Part shown: in pieces, positions 1-6,705 of the stretch
Layout: every line of letters starts with the position of its first letter
Position numbering within the stretch: the first letter of the stretch is position 1
NCBI GenBank assembly: GCA_002375465.1
Contig: DFLT01000002.1
Location: 135,060-199,059, forward strand
Origin: Alphaproteobacteria bacterium UBA3612
GTDB lineage: Bacteria; Pseudomonadota; Alphaproteobacteria; Sphingomonadales; Sphingomonadaceae
DNA: 64,000 nucleotides
Reading direction: 5' to 3'
Notes under the pieces: generated by a model
The model's database searches: none
The model's input: the letters and a program-made list of their open reading frames with translations, nothing else
What the model was told of the DNA's origin: nothing
Translations under genes and position numbers: made by a program

Positions 1-2
1 AC

Positions 3-245
3 GTTCTTCGCCGTCTGTCCAACGAGGTAAAAACGCCCGGCCTCGTCAAGCTGACTGCGATCACGATCGCTGACTGTGAGACCATGCGCGATGGTTTTCA
101 GCGGTGTTCTGAGTTGCTGCATAGCACCGCACCTGCGTTGAATCGCCCGCTTCCAAACCCAGATGCCCTTGACAGTGAAATAAACACTCTCGCCAGATGG
201 ACCGATGATTTGCGTCAACGTCAAAACGCGGCTCGATTGCCGTAA
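3..245 (+). CDS. C-terminal fragment of an unidentified protein (runs off left edge)
   Basis: An open frame enters from the left edge and reads 80 codons to a TAA stop. The visible part is hydrophilic with several Cys and Arg residues and ends in QNAARLP. I do not recognise a family, and no membrane segment or nuclease motif is visible. The codon pattern resembles coding sequence and no other frame stays open here. Function unknown; it probably belongs to the same accessory region as the DUF3768 genes that follow. Confidence 0.45.
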   Translation, partial: VLRRLSNEVKTPGLVKLTAITIADCETMRDGFQRCSELLHSTAPALNRPLPNPDALDSEINTLARWTDDLRQRQNAARLP

Positions 246-784
246 AGTGACCGACATGAGCGAACCCCTCGTTTAATCTTATCCAACAAATGGAAAGCTA
301 CCCTTCCGGGCAACCTGCTCTATCTCGCAAAGCTCGACTGAACCCGCTTTGCGGTTTCATCCCACCCGGGTGACGATCAGGAGCAGTTCGAAGCAGAGCG
401 GGAATTCCTGGTGGACGCGCTCTGTCCCACGCATTCTGCGCTCCTGAGGGCGCGGCATTCCTGAGCTAACCCGCAGGCACTCTTGCCTCTTTCATTGCCG
501 GAGGCCCGCTGGCGCACTGATCGCGTGCGCAGGACCTCCGTCGGCTTCGCGCCGTTGCAAGGGTGCCGATGTTCTCTGGATCGCCGGGCGATCCCTGGCG
601 GGAACACCAAAGGCTTTGCCCTCTCGTTCCCGAAACCGGAAATAGACGCCCCCGTGTGGCGGGCTGTGCCCGCTGGCCCGCGCCAGGGCATCGATTCCGG
701 TTTTCCCTCCCCCTCCCATCCTCGCCGGAAGGCAGGCCGCATGCCGCGTGTCGGATGCGGCTTTCAGCCGAAGGAGGGCAGAAA
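246..784. other. About 540 bp with no convincing gene
   Basis: Open frames exist on both strands but overlap each other, lack ribosome binding sites and have low-complexity composition. The only clear signal is at the right end, where an AGGAGG Shine-Dalgarno precedes the ATG at 785. The stretch is GC-rich with many short inverted repeats and probably holds the promoter and leader of the following small operon. Confidence 0.5.
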
Positions 785-973
785 ATGGGTGACCTGATCT
801 TGAACTACCGCGCATGCGGAGCCGAGTGCCGCGAGGACTGGTTGCGAATGCTGGCCAATGAGAACGGTCTGCCGTTCGGAACCGTGCAGCGCTTGGCCGA
901 GGAACTGGGCGAGCGTGAGGATTTTGGCGAGCTGGTCGAACTCTGCGAACTTGGCGGGAGGGCGGTGCAATGA
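785..973 (+). CDS. Small conserved hypothetical protein, upstream partner of DUF3768
   Basis: A 62-residue acidic protein (MGDLILNYRACGAEC...). The start is fixed by a strong AGGAGG Shine-Dalgarno about ten bases upstream of ATG 785. The same frame is open further upstream but without a start signal. Its stop overlaps the ATG of the next gene by four bases (970-973), so the two are translationally coupled. It looks soluble and mostly helical, with two Cys near the N-terminus. I cannot assign a function; such proteins are typical cargo of sphingomonad plasmids and islands. Confidence 0.65.
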   Translation: MGDLILNYRACGAECREDWLRMLANENGLPFGTVQRLAEELGEREDFGELVELCELGGRAVQ

Positions 974-1353
974 GTACTGGCGCCCTTTCCCGCAGCGAGC
1001 GCATTGCGCGGCTTAATGACCGGGCGCGGCAGGCGATGGGCGTTGCATGCGTTGCTGTGGCAACCGAAGGCTTTCGAGCCTTGTCAGAGGCAGATCAGTC
1101 GCGGGTGCGCGAGCTGATCGAAACCTTCGACGCCTTCACGCCGGACAACGATCCTTACGGTGAGCGCGATTTCGGAGCGATCTATCAGGATGGCGAAGAT
1201 CGCTGGACGACCACGCGACCTGCGCGGCCTGCCGAAACCGTGTTCTGGAAGATCGATGCCTACGACCGCGATTTGCATTTTGGCAGCGATGACCCGGCCA
1301 ATCCTGCGGTGACCCGGCGGGTGCTCACCATCATGCTCGCCAGTGAATATTGA
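970..1353 (+). CDS. DUF3768 domain-containing protein
   Basis: A 127-residue protein with the features of the DUF3768 family: an N-terminal RIARLNDRAR segment, a central FTPDNDPYGERDFG motif, and a C-terminal block around FWKIDAYD followed by VTRRVLTIML. The length is normal for the family. Members are common in plasmids and integrative elements of Alphaproteobacteria and have no established biochemical role. The start overlaps the preceding small gene by four bases. It converges with the HNH gene at a strong hairpin (1368-1395). Confidence 0.8.
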   Translation: MSTGALSRSERIARLNDRARQAMGVACVAVATEGFRALSEADQSRVRELIETFDAFTPDNDPYGERDFGAIYQDGEDRWTTTRPARPAETVFWKIDAYDRDLHFGSDDPANPAVTRRVLTIMLASEY

Positions 1354-1367
1354 GGGGCGGCAGTCCG

Positions 1368-1395
1368 CGCGCCGCCTGACAGGTCAGGCGGCGCG
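1368..1395. terminator. Strong hairpin between convergent genes, possible two-way terminator
   Basis: Two perfect 13-base arms (1368-1380 and 1383-1395) separated by the dinucleotide AG. The hairpin lies 15 bases after the DUF3768 stop, and its right arm covers the last codons of the HNH gene on the other strand. There is no T-run on either side, so a role as intrinsic terminator is inferred only from position and stability. Confidence 0.45.
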
Positions 1396-2199
1396 TTGAT
1401 CGACGAAGCAATGTTCGTTGTGCCAATCGAGAAAGGCTGGCTCGGGATCGAACCGGATTGCTGAGCGCAGAGTCGCGTCCTCGAATTGCTGGAAAAAGTC
1501 GCGCGTCTCGCGGCTCTGGCTTTCGCGCAATTGCCGCGAGACGCGAATGCGCCGTTGGCGATCGACCGTGATCAGCCCCCGATCAAAGGCGCGGTCGAGT
1601 GTCGCTGAAAGCAGCAAGCCATTGGCGGGGTTGTGCCGGTTGTCGCTGTCCTTGCCCCATGGCTTGATGTGGCTTGCGGTCAGAAGGCGGGGATCGGCGA
1701 TGCCGGTGATGCAGCAGGTCTCTTCGTAATTGGCGAGCACCGCGCGGCGGAAGAAGTCTTGGCCGACACGCTGGTTCACAAGCGCCTGTGTGGTGGACTC
1801 GCCTTGATAGGTCTCGAACCGGAATTCACTGCGCTTCTCATTGAGGCGCGATGGTGCGGGCGATGGGTCGAATTGCCCGATCTGTGCAGCCCATAGGTCT
1901 TCGGCCCGCGAGACGAGACCTGTCCAATCTTGGCCGAACTCCGCATAGGCCGCGCGATCCAGCTTGGATGCGCCGTCCAGGCCCTTGCGTCCGCTGTCGG
2001 TGATCTTTGGATCAAGGCTGGCGAAGTTGCACAGCTTCATCGCGACCGAGCTATTCGTGCGCCCGAGCGCTGCGGCAAGCTCCTGGATTTCCGGATTGCC
2101 CGAGTGCAGCTTTCCGAACGGCAGCTGGAAGTAGAGATACAGCGCAAGCACCGTCTCCTCTTCGCTCCAGCGTTTCCGGGAACTGCCCTCGATTGCCAT
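1384..2199 (-). CDS. HNH endonuclease domain protein
   Basis: A 271-residue protein. The C-terminal half carries an HNH nuclease core: CCITG, then LTASHIKPW (catalytic His), then NRHNPANGLLLSATLDRAFDRGLI, whose N-H-P-x-N-G-L pattern is typical of type-II-restriction-like HNH proteins (HNH_2). The N-terminal ~100 residues (RKRWSEEETVLALYLYFQLPFG) resemble a DNA-binding or sensing module seen with such nucleases. No methyltransferase is adjacent, so a classical restriction-modification pair is not evident. Its start lies eight bases from the boundary of the duplicated segment, so the promoter is inside that repeat. Accessory DNA-targeting nuclease; physiological target unknown. Confidence 0.8.
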   Translation of the reverse strand: MAIEGSSRKRWSEEETVLALYLYFQLPFGKLHSGNPEIQELAAALGRTNSSVAMKLCNFASLDPKITDSGRKGLDGASKLDRAAYAEFGQDWTGLVSRAEDLWAAQIGQFDPSPAPSRLNEKRSEFRFETYQGESTTQALVNQRVGQDFFRRAVLANYEETCCITGIADPRLLTASHIKPWGKDSDNRHNPANGLLLSATLDRAFDRGLITVDRQRRIRVSRQLRESQSRETRDFFQQFEDATLRSAIRFDPEPAFLDWHNEHCFVDQRAA

Positions 2200-2206
2200 T
2201 GCGAAG

Positions 2207-2700
2207 GTTTGGGCGAGAGTGATCGCAGGCGCAAGTGTGGCGGTTTGCCATGTGTTTGCATGCCTTTCGATCAGGCGGGCTCGTTCTTAAGCACCCAATT
2301 GGCCGCACGCGGTCAGCCTTCAATGCCCGGCCCGCGCCGGTTTCCCCGGCCTTCGCTGGGGTCACCCGTGTTGGACATGAATCCTGCCCTTGGCCGTGCG
2401 GCCTTCCTGTTTGGTGCAACGAGCCACCAGACACGAAAGGAAATCATCATGGCACGCAGCAATACCGCACCCTCGCAGGAGACCAATCCGCCGGACTTCC
2501 TAGCCTGGCATGTCGCCAACAAGGGCGACAAGGGCTTTTGGACCCGCATCGGAGCCGCGTGGTTTCACCGCGACCGTAAAGGGCTTTCGCTGCAGCTTGA
2601 AGTGGTGCCGATCAATGGCCGGATCGTCCTGCGCACGCCGCTGGACGACGAGAAGAAGGAACCGGGAGCTTAGCGCCCGGCCTTCGGGCGGATCGACTAG
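2207..2700 (+). repeat. Duplicated segment, copy 1 (partner at 15846-16325)
   Basis: About 490 bp starting at GTTTGGGCGAGAG that reappears near 15846 in the same orientation. Similarity covers a leader of about 240 bp, a 74-codon gene, and about 25 bp past its stop. The two gene copies differ at two residues; the leader differs by scattered substitutions and short indels. It is therefore an older duplication or two independent acquisitions rather than a recent copy. Confidence 0.85.
2449..2673 (+). CDS. Small conserved protein (74 aa), copy 1
   Basis: A basic, soluble 74-residue protein beginning MARSNTAPSQETNPP and ending DDEKKEPGA. An AAGGAAATCATC leader supplies a Shine-Dalgarno before the ATG. 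The core (FLAWHVANKGDKGFWTRIG) contains aromatic and basic residues, and no membrane or metal site is visible. The second copy at 16074 is identical except S9A and D16E, so selection has kept the sequence although the surrounding leader has drifted. Function unknown; seen here only in the accessory region next to mobile genes. Confidence 0.75.
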   Translation: MARSNTAPSQETNPPDFLAWHVANKGDKGFWTRIGAAWFHRDRKGLSLQLEVVPINGRIVLRTPLDDEKKEPGA

Positions 2701-2832
2701 GACGGACAGATAGAAGACCGTCGATTGTCGTAGTTTTCTGGCGATGTTGCGGACATCGTCGCCATAAAGATCGCTTCGAGCACCTAGCGCCAAGTTTGCA
2801 GGATTGTTATATTCGTCGTGGAGGTAATGGCG

Positions 2833-2997
2833 ATGGCGAAGCAAGGTCAGCACGTAGTTCGAAGTTCAACTGGTGGTTGGGCGGTGAAGAAGGCTGGCTC
2901 ATCCAGAGCGAGCAGCGTGCACGACACCCAAGCCGAGGCGATCAAGGCTGCAACAAGGATCGCTCAGAATCAGAAGACGGAACTTTACATCCAGTGA
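2833..2997 (+). pseudogene. DUF2188 protein truncated by an IS3 element
   Basis: A reading frame starts at ATG 2833, eight bases after GGAGG (an alternative ATG at 2827 is too close). The protein (MAKQGQHVVRSSTGGWAVKK...) matches the N-terminal and middle part of the DUF2188 family, including GGWAVKKAG and the VHDTQAEAIKAA segment. It breaks after TELYIQ, where the usual GRDGRI tail should follow. The stop codon TGA (2995-2997) is the first three bases of the IS terminal repeat. The DNA beyond the IS does not continue the gene, so the 3' end has been lost. Confidence 0.7.
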
Positions 2998-3026
2998 CGT
3001 GACCCCCAGCTTTCCCCCAGCTGGGA

Positions 3027-3881
3027 TTAGAGCCGGGCGGTTGTTTTGCGCATAAGCGCGATTGAAGCAATGGGCTGCGTAGTGGAGCCCGTAGGGCGTA
3101 GCGAAGCAGGCCATTGCTTATCCAGTTCGGCGGCGAACGCCGCCGGTGTTGCGTAGCCAAGCGATGAGTGCGGTCGCTCCCGGTTGTAATCATCCACCCA
3201 GGCGGCGATCTCGACACGGGCATGGGCCATGCTCATGAACAGCGTCTCGTTGAGCAGTTCGTCCCGCATGCGACCGTTGAAGCTCTCGACATAGCCATTC
3301 TGCATCGGCCTTCCGGGCGCGATATAATGCCACTCGACGCCGATCTCGCCGCACCATGCCAGCACGGCGTTGCTGGTGAGCTCGGTTCCGTTGTCGCTGA
3401 CGATCATGCCGGGCTTGCCACGCTGGGCGATCAGCTCGGTCAGCTCTCGAACGACACGGCGACCAGAGATCGACGTGTCCGGCACCGCTGCCAGACACTC
3501 CCTTGTCACGTCATCGACCACGTTGAGCACCCGGAACCTCCTGCCCGACGCCATCTGGTCGTGCACGAAGTCCAGGCTCCAGCGCTGGTTCGGTAAGGCG
3601 AGCACCGGAGCAGGTGCCCTCGTGCCGACTGCGCGCCTGCGACTGCGTCGACGCCTCACCGCCAAGCCTTCCTCCTTGTAGAGCCTCTGGGTCTTCTTCC
3701 GGTTGATCATGATCCCCTCCCGGCGCAGCAGGATGTGCAGACGGCGATAGCCGAACCGCCGTCGCTGGTTGGCCAGCTCGCGCAGCTTCTCACGCAGATC
3801 GGCGTCATCGCCCCGGGTGGAACGGTAACGCACGCTCTTGCGATCGGCATCGATGACACGGCACGCCCGCCGCTCGCTCAT
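3027..3881 (-). CDS. IS3-family transposase OrfB (integrase core)
   Basis: A DDE recombinase with an IS3-type rve core. An N-terminal HTH_21-like part (RRFGYRRLHILLRREG) is followed by WSLDFVHD (first Asp), VSDNGTELTS (second Asp) and NGYVESFNGRMRDELLN (Glu), ending with the conserved RPHSSLGY motif. From the annotated ATG it is 284 residues. The frame extends upstream to the slippery site A-AAA-AAG at 3944-3938, and a -1 shift there would join it to OrfA. After the shift the peptide KKVLTPAAQREAV is typical of IS407-like OrfAB fusions. Appears intact. Confidence 0.88.
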   Translation of the reverse strand: MSERRACRVIDADRKSVRYRSTRGDDADLREKLRELANQRRRFGYRRLHILLRREGIMINRKKTQRLYKEEGLAVRRRRSRRRAVGTRAPAPVLALPNQRWSLDFVHDQMASGRRFRVLNVVDDVTRECLAAVPDTSISGRRVVRELTELIAQRGKPGMIVSDNGTELTSNAVLAWCGEIGVEWHYIAPGRPMQNGYVESFNGRMRDELLNETLFMSMAHARVEIAAWVDDYNRERPHSSLGYATPAAFAAELDKQWPASLRPTGSTTQPIASIALMRKTTARL

Positions 3882-3931
3882 CCCGTGGCATGCCTGAAGA
3901 TGAGCGACAGCTTCCCGCTGCGCGGCGGGCG

Positions 3932-4198
3932 TCAGAACTTTTTTGCCAGAAGATCCTTCAACGCCGCTTTGTCCAGCATCGTGTCGGCCAGCAGGCGCTT
4001 GAGCTTGGCGTTCTCGCTCTCGAGCTCCTTGAGCCGCCGGGCATCAGACACCTCCAGCCCACCATACTTCGACTTCCAGTTGTAGATCGTCGCTTCCGAA
4101 ACCCCGTGTCGCCGGGCCAGGTCGGCGGTCTTCGCTCCCGCCTCCGCCTCCTTGAGCACGCCGATGATCTGCTCTTCTGAAAACCTCGTTCTCTTCAT
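3932..4198 (-). CDS. IS3-family transposase OrfA (HTH protein)
   Basis: An 88-residue protein with an HTH_Tnp_1 fold: RFSEEQIIGVLKEAEAG, then LARRHGVSEATIYNWKSKYGG, then a leucine-zipper-like coiled coil (LKELESENAKLKRLLAD). It binds the IS ends and is the N-terminal part of the OrfAB transposase. Its last codons (GCA AAA AAG TTC TGA on the minus strand) contain the -1 slippery heptamer. Normal length, no disruptions. Confidence 0.88.
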   Translation of the reverse strand: MKRTRFSEEQIIGVLKEAEAGAKTADLARRHGVSEATIYNWKSKYGGLEVSDARRLKELESENAKLKRLLADTMLDKAALKDLLAKKF

Positions 4199-4264
4199 CT
4201 CGTCCGTCCTTCTGTCAGGGCCGGACTCAAATCCAACTTGGAGGAAAATCAGGGGGTCACGTCA

Positions 4265-4566
4265 ATCTGCTCTGCTACCTGAAAATTGGTCCATTTCTGG
4301 ATAGAGTTTTCGGCGATGGACTTCGCATCCTTGCCTAACCCAAGACTTTCGATTGCCCTTTAGGGCATCGTAATTCCAGGACTCATGAACGACGTAATGT
4401 TGCATTATAGGCGATTCATCCTTTCCCTGGCGACGACTGGAGTTGGCGCGCGGTGAACGAAAGCATGCGCGCTGCTATTTCTCGCTCACCCATCACGATG
4501 TCCGGAACGCCAAGCCGCTGCAGATGCTCGACTGTCCGTCGTCAAAACATTTGGCACAACTCGCGG
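4265..4566. other. 302 bp remnant between two IS elements, no gene
   Basis: No open frame with a start signal covers this stretch. It has lower GC than its surroundings. A short minus-strand frame near 4265-4370 reads like protein (KDAKSIAENSIQKW) but lacks a start. It is probably debris of a gene broken by the flanking IS elements. It does not continue the DUF2188 gene on the left or the LysR gene on the right. Confidence 0.5.
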
Positions 4567-4606
4567 CGTAGGATTGCGGAGTGCGGGCCTCGTCTGGGTT
4601 TGATGT

Positions 4607-5587
4607 TTAGGCGGCGAGCTTGCGGTGTTGCAAGCGCCGATGTTCGAGTGTCTTTCGCTTGATCCTTTCTCGTCGTTTGATGATGGCGGCAGCCCTGCCG
4701 AAGTAGGCATCGGCAGGCGTCACGTTGTCGAGGCTTTCGTGATAGCGCTGGTGGTTGTAATGCTCGACGAACGCCTCGATCTGCTGTTCGAGGTCGCCAG
4801 GCAGGAAGTAGTTTTCGAGCAGCACGCGGTTCTTTAGCGTTTGATGCCATCTCTCGATCTTGCCCTGGGTCTGCGGATGGAAGGGTGCACCGCGCACATG
4901 GCTCATCCGGTTCGCTTCGATGTATTCGGCCAGTTCCCCGGCGATGTAGCTGGGACCGTTGTCGCTCAGCAGACGTGGTCTGTGCAGCACATTGGCATGG
5001 TCGCAGCCTGAGGCTGCCAGAGCCATGTCGAGCGTGTCGGTGACGTCCTCGGCTCGCATGGTGGTGCAGAGCTTCCAGGCGATGATGTAGCGCGAGTAAT
5101 CGTCGAGCACGGTCGAGAGGTAGACCCAGCCCCACCCGATGATCTTGAAGTAGGTAAAGTCGGTCTGCCACATCTCGTTGGGGCGCGTGGTCTGGGTGTG
5201 GAACGCCTCTGCCGCCTTGATCACAGTATAGGCCGGACTGGTGATCAGATCGTGGGCCTTGAGCAGCCGGTAGACGGTGGCTTCCGACACGAAGTAGCGC
5301 TTCTCGTCAGTGAAGCGCACCGCCAGTTCCCTTGGGCTGAGGTCAGTCTGCTCCAGCGCCATCTCGACGATCTGATCCTGAACCTCGGGTGCGATCCTGT
5401 TCCACACGCGGATCGGCGTCGATGACCTGTCTGCCAGCGCCTCCGGCCCGCCTTCAAGGTAACGGTCATACCAGCGGTAGAAGGTGCGCCGTGCGACGCC
5501 GAGCTGGTCCAACGTGCGCTTGGCCGGGAGATGCGATTGCTCAACGATCCTGATGATCTCCAGCTTCTCGGATGCGGGGTATCTCAT
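4607..5587 (-). CDS. IS3-family transposase OrfB (integrase core)
   Basis: DDE transposase of the IS3 class. It has an N-terminal helix-turn-helix (LDQLGVARRTFYRWYDRY), then WQTDFTYF (first Asp), LLSDNGPSYIAG (second Asp), HPQTQGKIERWHQTLKN (Glu), and a C-terminal HYNHQRYHESL motif. The ATG at 5587 overlaps the OrfA stop (ATGA), so OrfB can be made by coupling. The frame also extends upstream in -1 relation to OrfA across a run of seven A residues (CTC AAA AAA AGC), so a frameshift OrfAB fusion is possible. The rve core appears complete. Confidence 0.85.
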   Translation of the reverse strand: MRYPASEKLEIIRIVEQSHLPAKRTLDQLGVARRTFYRWYDRYLEGGPEALADRSSTPIRVWNRIAPEVQDQIVEMALEQTDLSPRELAVRFTDEKRYFVSEATVYRLLKAHDLITSPAYTVIKAAEAFHTQTTRPNEMWQTDFTYFKIIGWGWVYLSTVLDDYSRYIIAWKLCTTMRAEDVTDTLDMALAASGCDHANVLHRPRLLSDNGPSYIAGELAEYIEANRMSHVRGAPFHPQTQGKIERWHQTLKNRVLLENYFLPGDLEQQIEAFVEHYNHQRYHESLDNVTPADAYFGRAAAIIKRRERIKRKTLEHRRLQHRKLAA

Positions 5588-5958
5588 GCGTCGTCTCCCC
5601 CATCCGCGATCATGCTTTTTTTGAGCAAGCGGTTCTCCAGGATGAGGTCGGCCACGCATTCCTTCAGATCGCGGGCCTCACGGCGCAGATCCCTGACTTC
5701 GTCCGTAGTCGCTGCACGGGCGGTGTCGCCAGCCAGGCGGCGTTTGCCGGCCTCCATGAACTCCTTGGACCAGGTGTAGTACAGGCTCTGGGCAATGCCT
5801 TCCTTGCGGCACAACTCAGCTATCGAGTCATCGCCGCGCAGGCCTTCCAGCACGATCCTGATCTTGTCTTCCGATGAAAAATGCCGACGGGTCTTGCGGC
5901 GGATGTCCTTGACCACCTGCTCGGCAGGCAATTTGGACCTTGAGGATTTGGGCTTCAT
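5584..5958 (-). CDS. IS3-family transposase OrfA (HTH protein)
   Basis: A 124-residue protein starting MKPKSSRSK. It contains an HTH_Tnp_1 region (FSSEDKIRIVLEGLRG, then LCRKEGIAQSLYYTWSKEF) and a C-terminal coiled coil (RREARDLKECVADLILENRLLKKS). The ATG at 5958 follows AAGGA by seven bases. An upstream GTG at 6006 lies in the IS end and is less likely. The start codon sits at the edge of the 3' arm of a long hairpin (5942-5996), which would hide it in transcripts arriving from outside the element. Confidence 0.82.
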   Translation of the reverse strand: MKPKSSRSKLPAEQVVKDIRRKTRRHFSSEDKIRIVLEGLRGDDSIAELCRKEGIAQSLYYTWSKEFMEAGKRRLAGDTARAATTDEVRDLRREARDLKECVADLILENRLLKKSMIADGGDDA

Positions 5959-5996
5959 CTTCGTTCCTTCGTCACTACGACGAAGCCCAAATCCTC
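5942..5996 (-). promoter_or_regulatory. Long hairpin masking the orfA start in read-through transcripts
   Basis: Two perfect 15-base arms (5942-5956 and 5982-5996) with a 25-base loop. On the minus strand the first arm is in the IS terminal region. The second arm begins at the G of the orfA start codon, and the Shine-Dalgarno lies in the loop. RNA entering from the efflux operon side would form it; RNA starting inside the element would not. Known insertion sequences use this device to limit transposition. Here it is inferred from sequence only. Confidence 0.55.
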
Positions 5997-6002
5997 CTTG
6001 AA

Positions 6003-6674
6003 TCACAACCTCAAATCTGTGCCATAGGTGCTGACGGGGGACATACCGATCAGCATGTCGCGGATGTCCGGGCCGGGATCGGCGGTCGGCAGCATAAAGC
6101 GCTGCCCACGCAGATCAGTCCAGTTGACAGTGTCACGCTCATAGAGTGCGTGACCCTTCGACATCGCAGCGACGACGTGCTCGCTCCAGAACGAGGCGTG
6201 CCGACAATCATCGCGGGCGATCTCGCCCATCAAGATGGCTATATCGATCTCGCCGCTGTCGAGACCCGCGAAAAGTGCACTGCGGTCCGATTCGACGCCG
6301 TTGATTTTAAGGTCAGGGTTCTCGCGTTGCGCGGCGACCAGCGTAGCACGAAGGTTTCCAGCAGAGACGGAGTTGTTGAACCCGACAACGAAACCTCCTG
6401 CACGGCCACTGCCCGCCGCGCGCGTGTTGGCGATCATCCGGTCCGCATTGGCGACCATAGGTCGGGCGCTGCGCAGAAATCGCAACCCGGCGGTCGTTGG
6501 AGCTACACCCGAGTGTGACCTCAAGAATAGCTGAGCGCCGACCGATCGTTCGAGCTTCATAACTGAGCGACTGAGCGTTGATTGTTCAACATCAAGGGCG
6601 CGGGCGGCGCGATAAAAGCTGCCGTGATCCGCTGCAGCGATTGCATATCTTAGTTGACGAATGTCGAATGCCAA
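6003..6674 (-). pseudogene. LysR-family regulator truncated by the IS
   Basis: A 223-residue N-terminal part of a LysR-type regulator. The winged helix-turn-helix covers residues 1-60 (RQLRYAIAAADHGSFYRAARALDVEQSTLSRSV), followed by a linker helix and the first part of the co-inducer domain (GGFVVGFNN, DIAILMGE). Full-length members have about 300 residues; the last ~75 are missing because the frame runs into the IS end and stops at TGA 6003-6005. The start is TTG at 6674. It lies 31 bp after the RND permease and may once have been co-transcribed. The HTH could still bind DNA, but normal ligand response is unlikely. Confidence 0.8.
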
Positions 6675-6705
6675 TTACGAGCCCCGGATGTTGACGGTAC
6701 AATCA

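Larger units (their letters stand above)
2995..4264 (-). mobile_element. IS3-family insertion sequence (IS407-like), about 1.27 kb
   Basis: Terminal inverted repeats are visible: TGACGTGACCCCC at 2995-3007 and its reverse complement GGGGGTCACGTCA at 4252-4264, with partial matching inward. The element holds overlapping orfA and orfB on the minus strand with a slippery A-tract between them. No short direct target repeat is evident (left flank CCAG, right flank ATCT). Together with the missing DUF2188 tail, this suggests an adjacent deletion or recombination after insertion. Confidence 0.85.
4567..6007 (-). mobile_element. Second IS3-family insertion sequence, about 1.44 kb
   Basis: Contains orfA (5584-5958) and orfB (4607-5587) on the minus strand. 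Ends are assigned from imperfect inverted repeats: on the minus strand the right end reads TGTGATTCAAGGAGG..TTGGGCTTCGTC, and the left end on the plus strand reads TAGGATTGCGGAG..CGGGCCTCGTC. The exact left boundary is uncertain by a few bases and no target duplication is obvious. The right end interrupts the LysR gene, whose stop codon lies within the IS terminal sequence. Confidence 0.8.

Noticed and set aside
492..1004. Long open frames on the minus strand at the left end
   Set aside because: They overlap the DUF3768 pair and lack Shine-Dalgarno sequences; GC-rich DNA keeps such frames open by chance.
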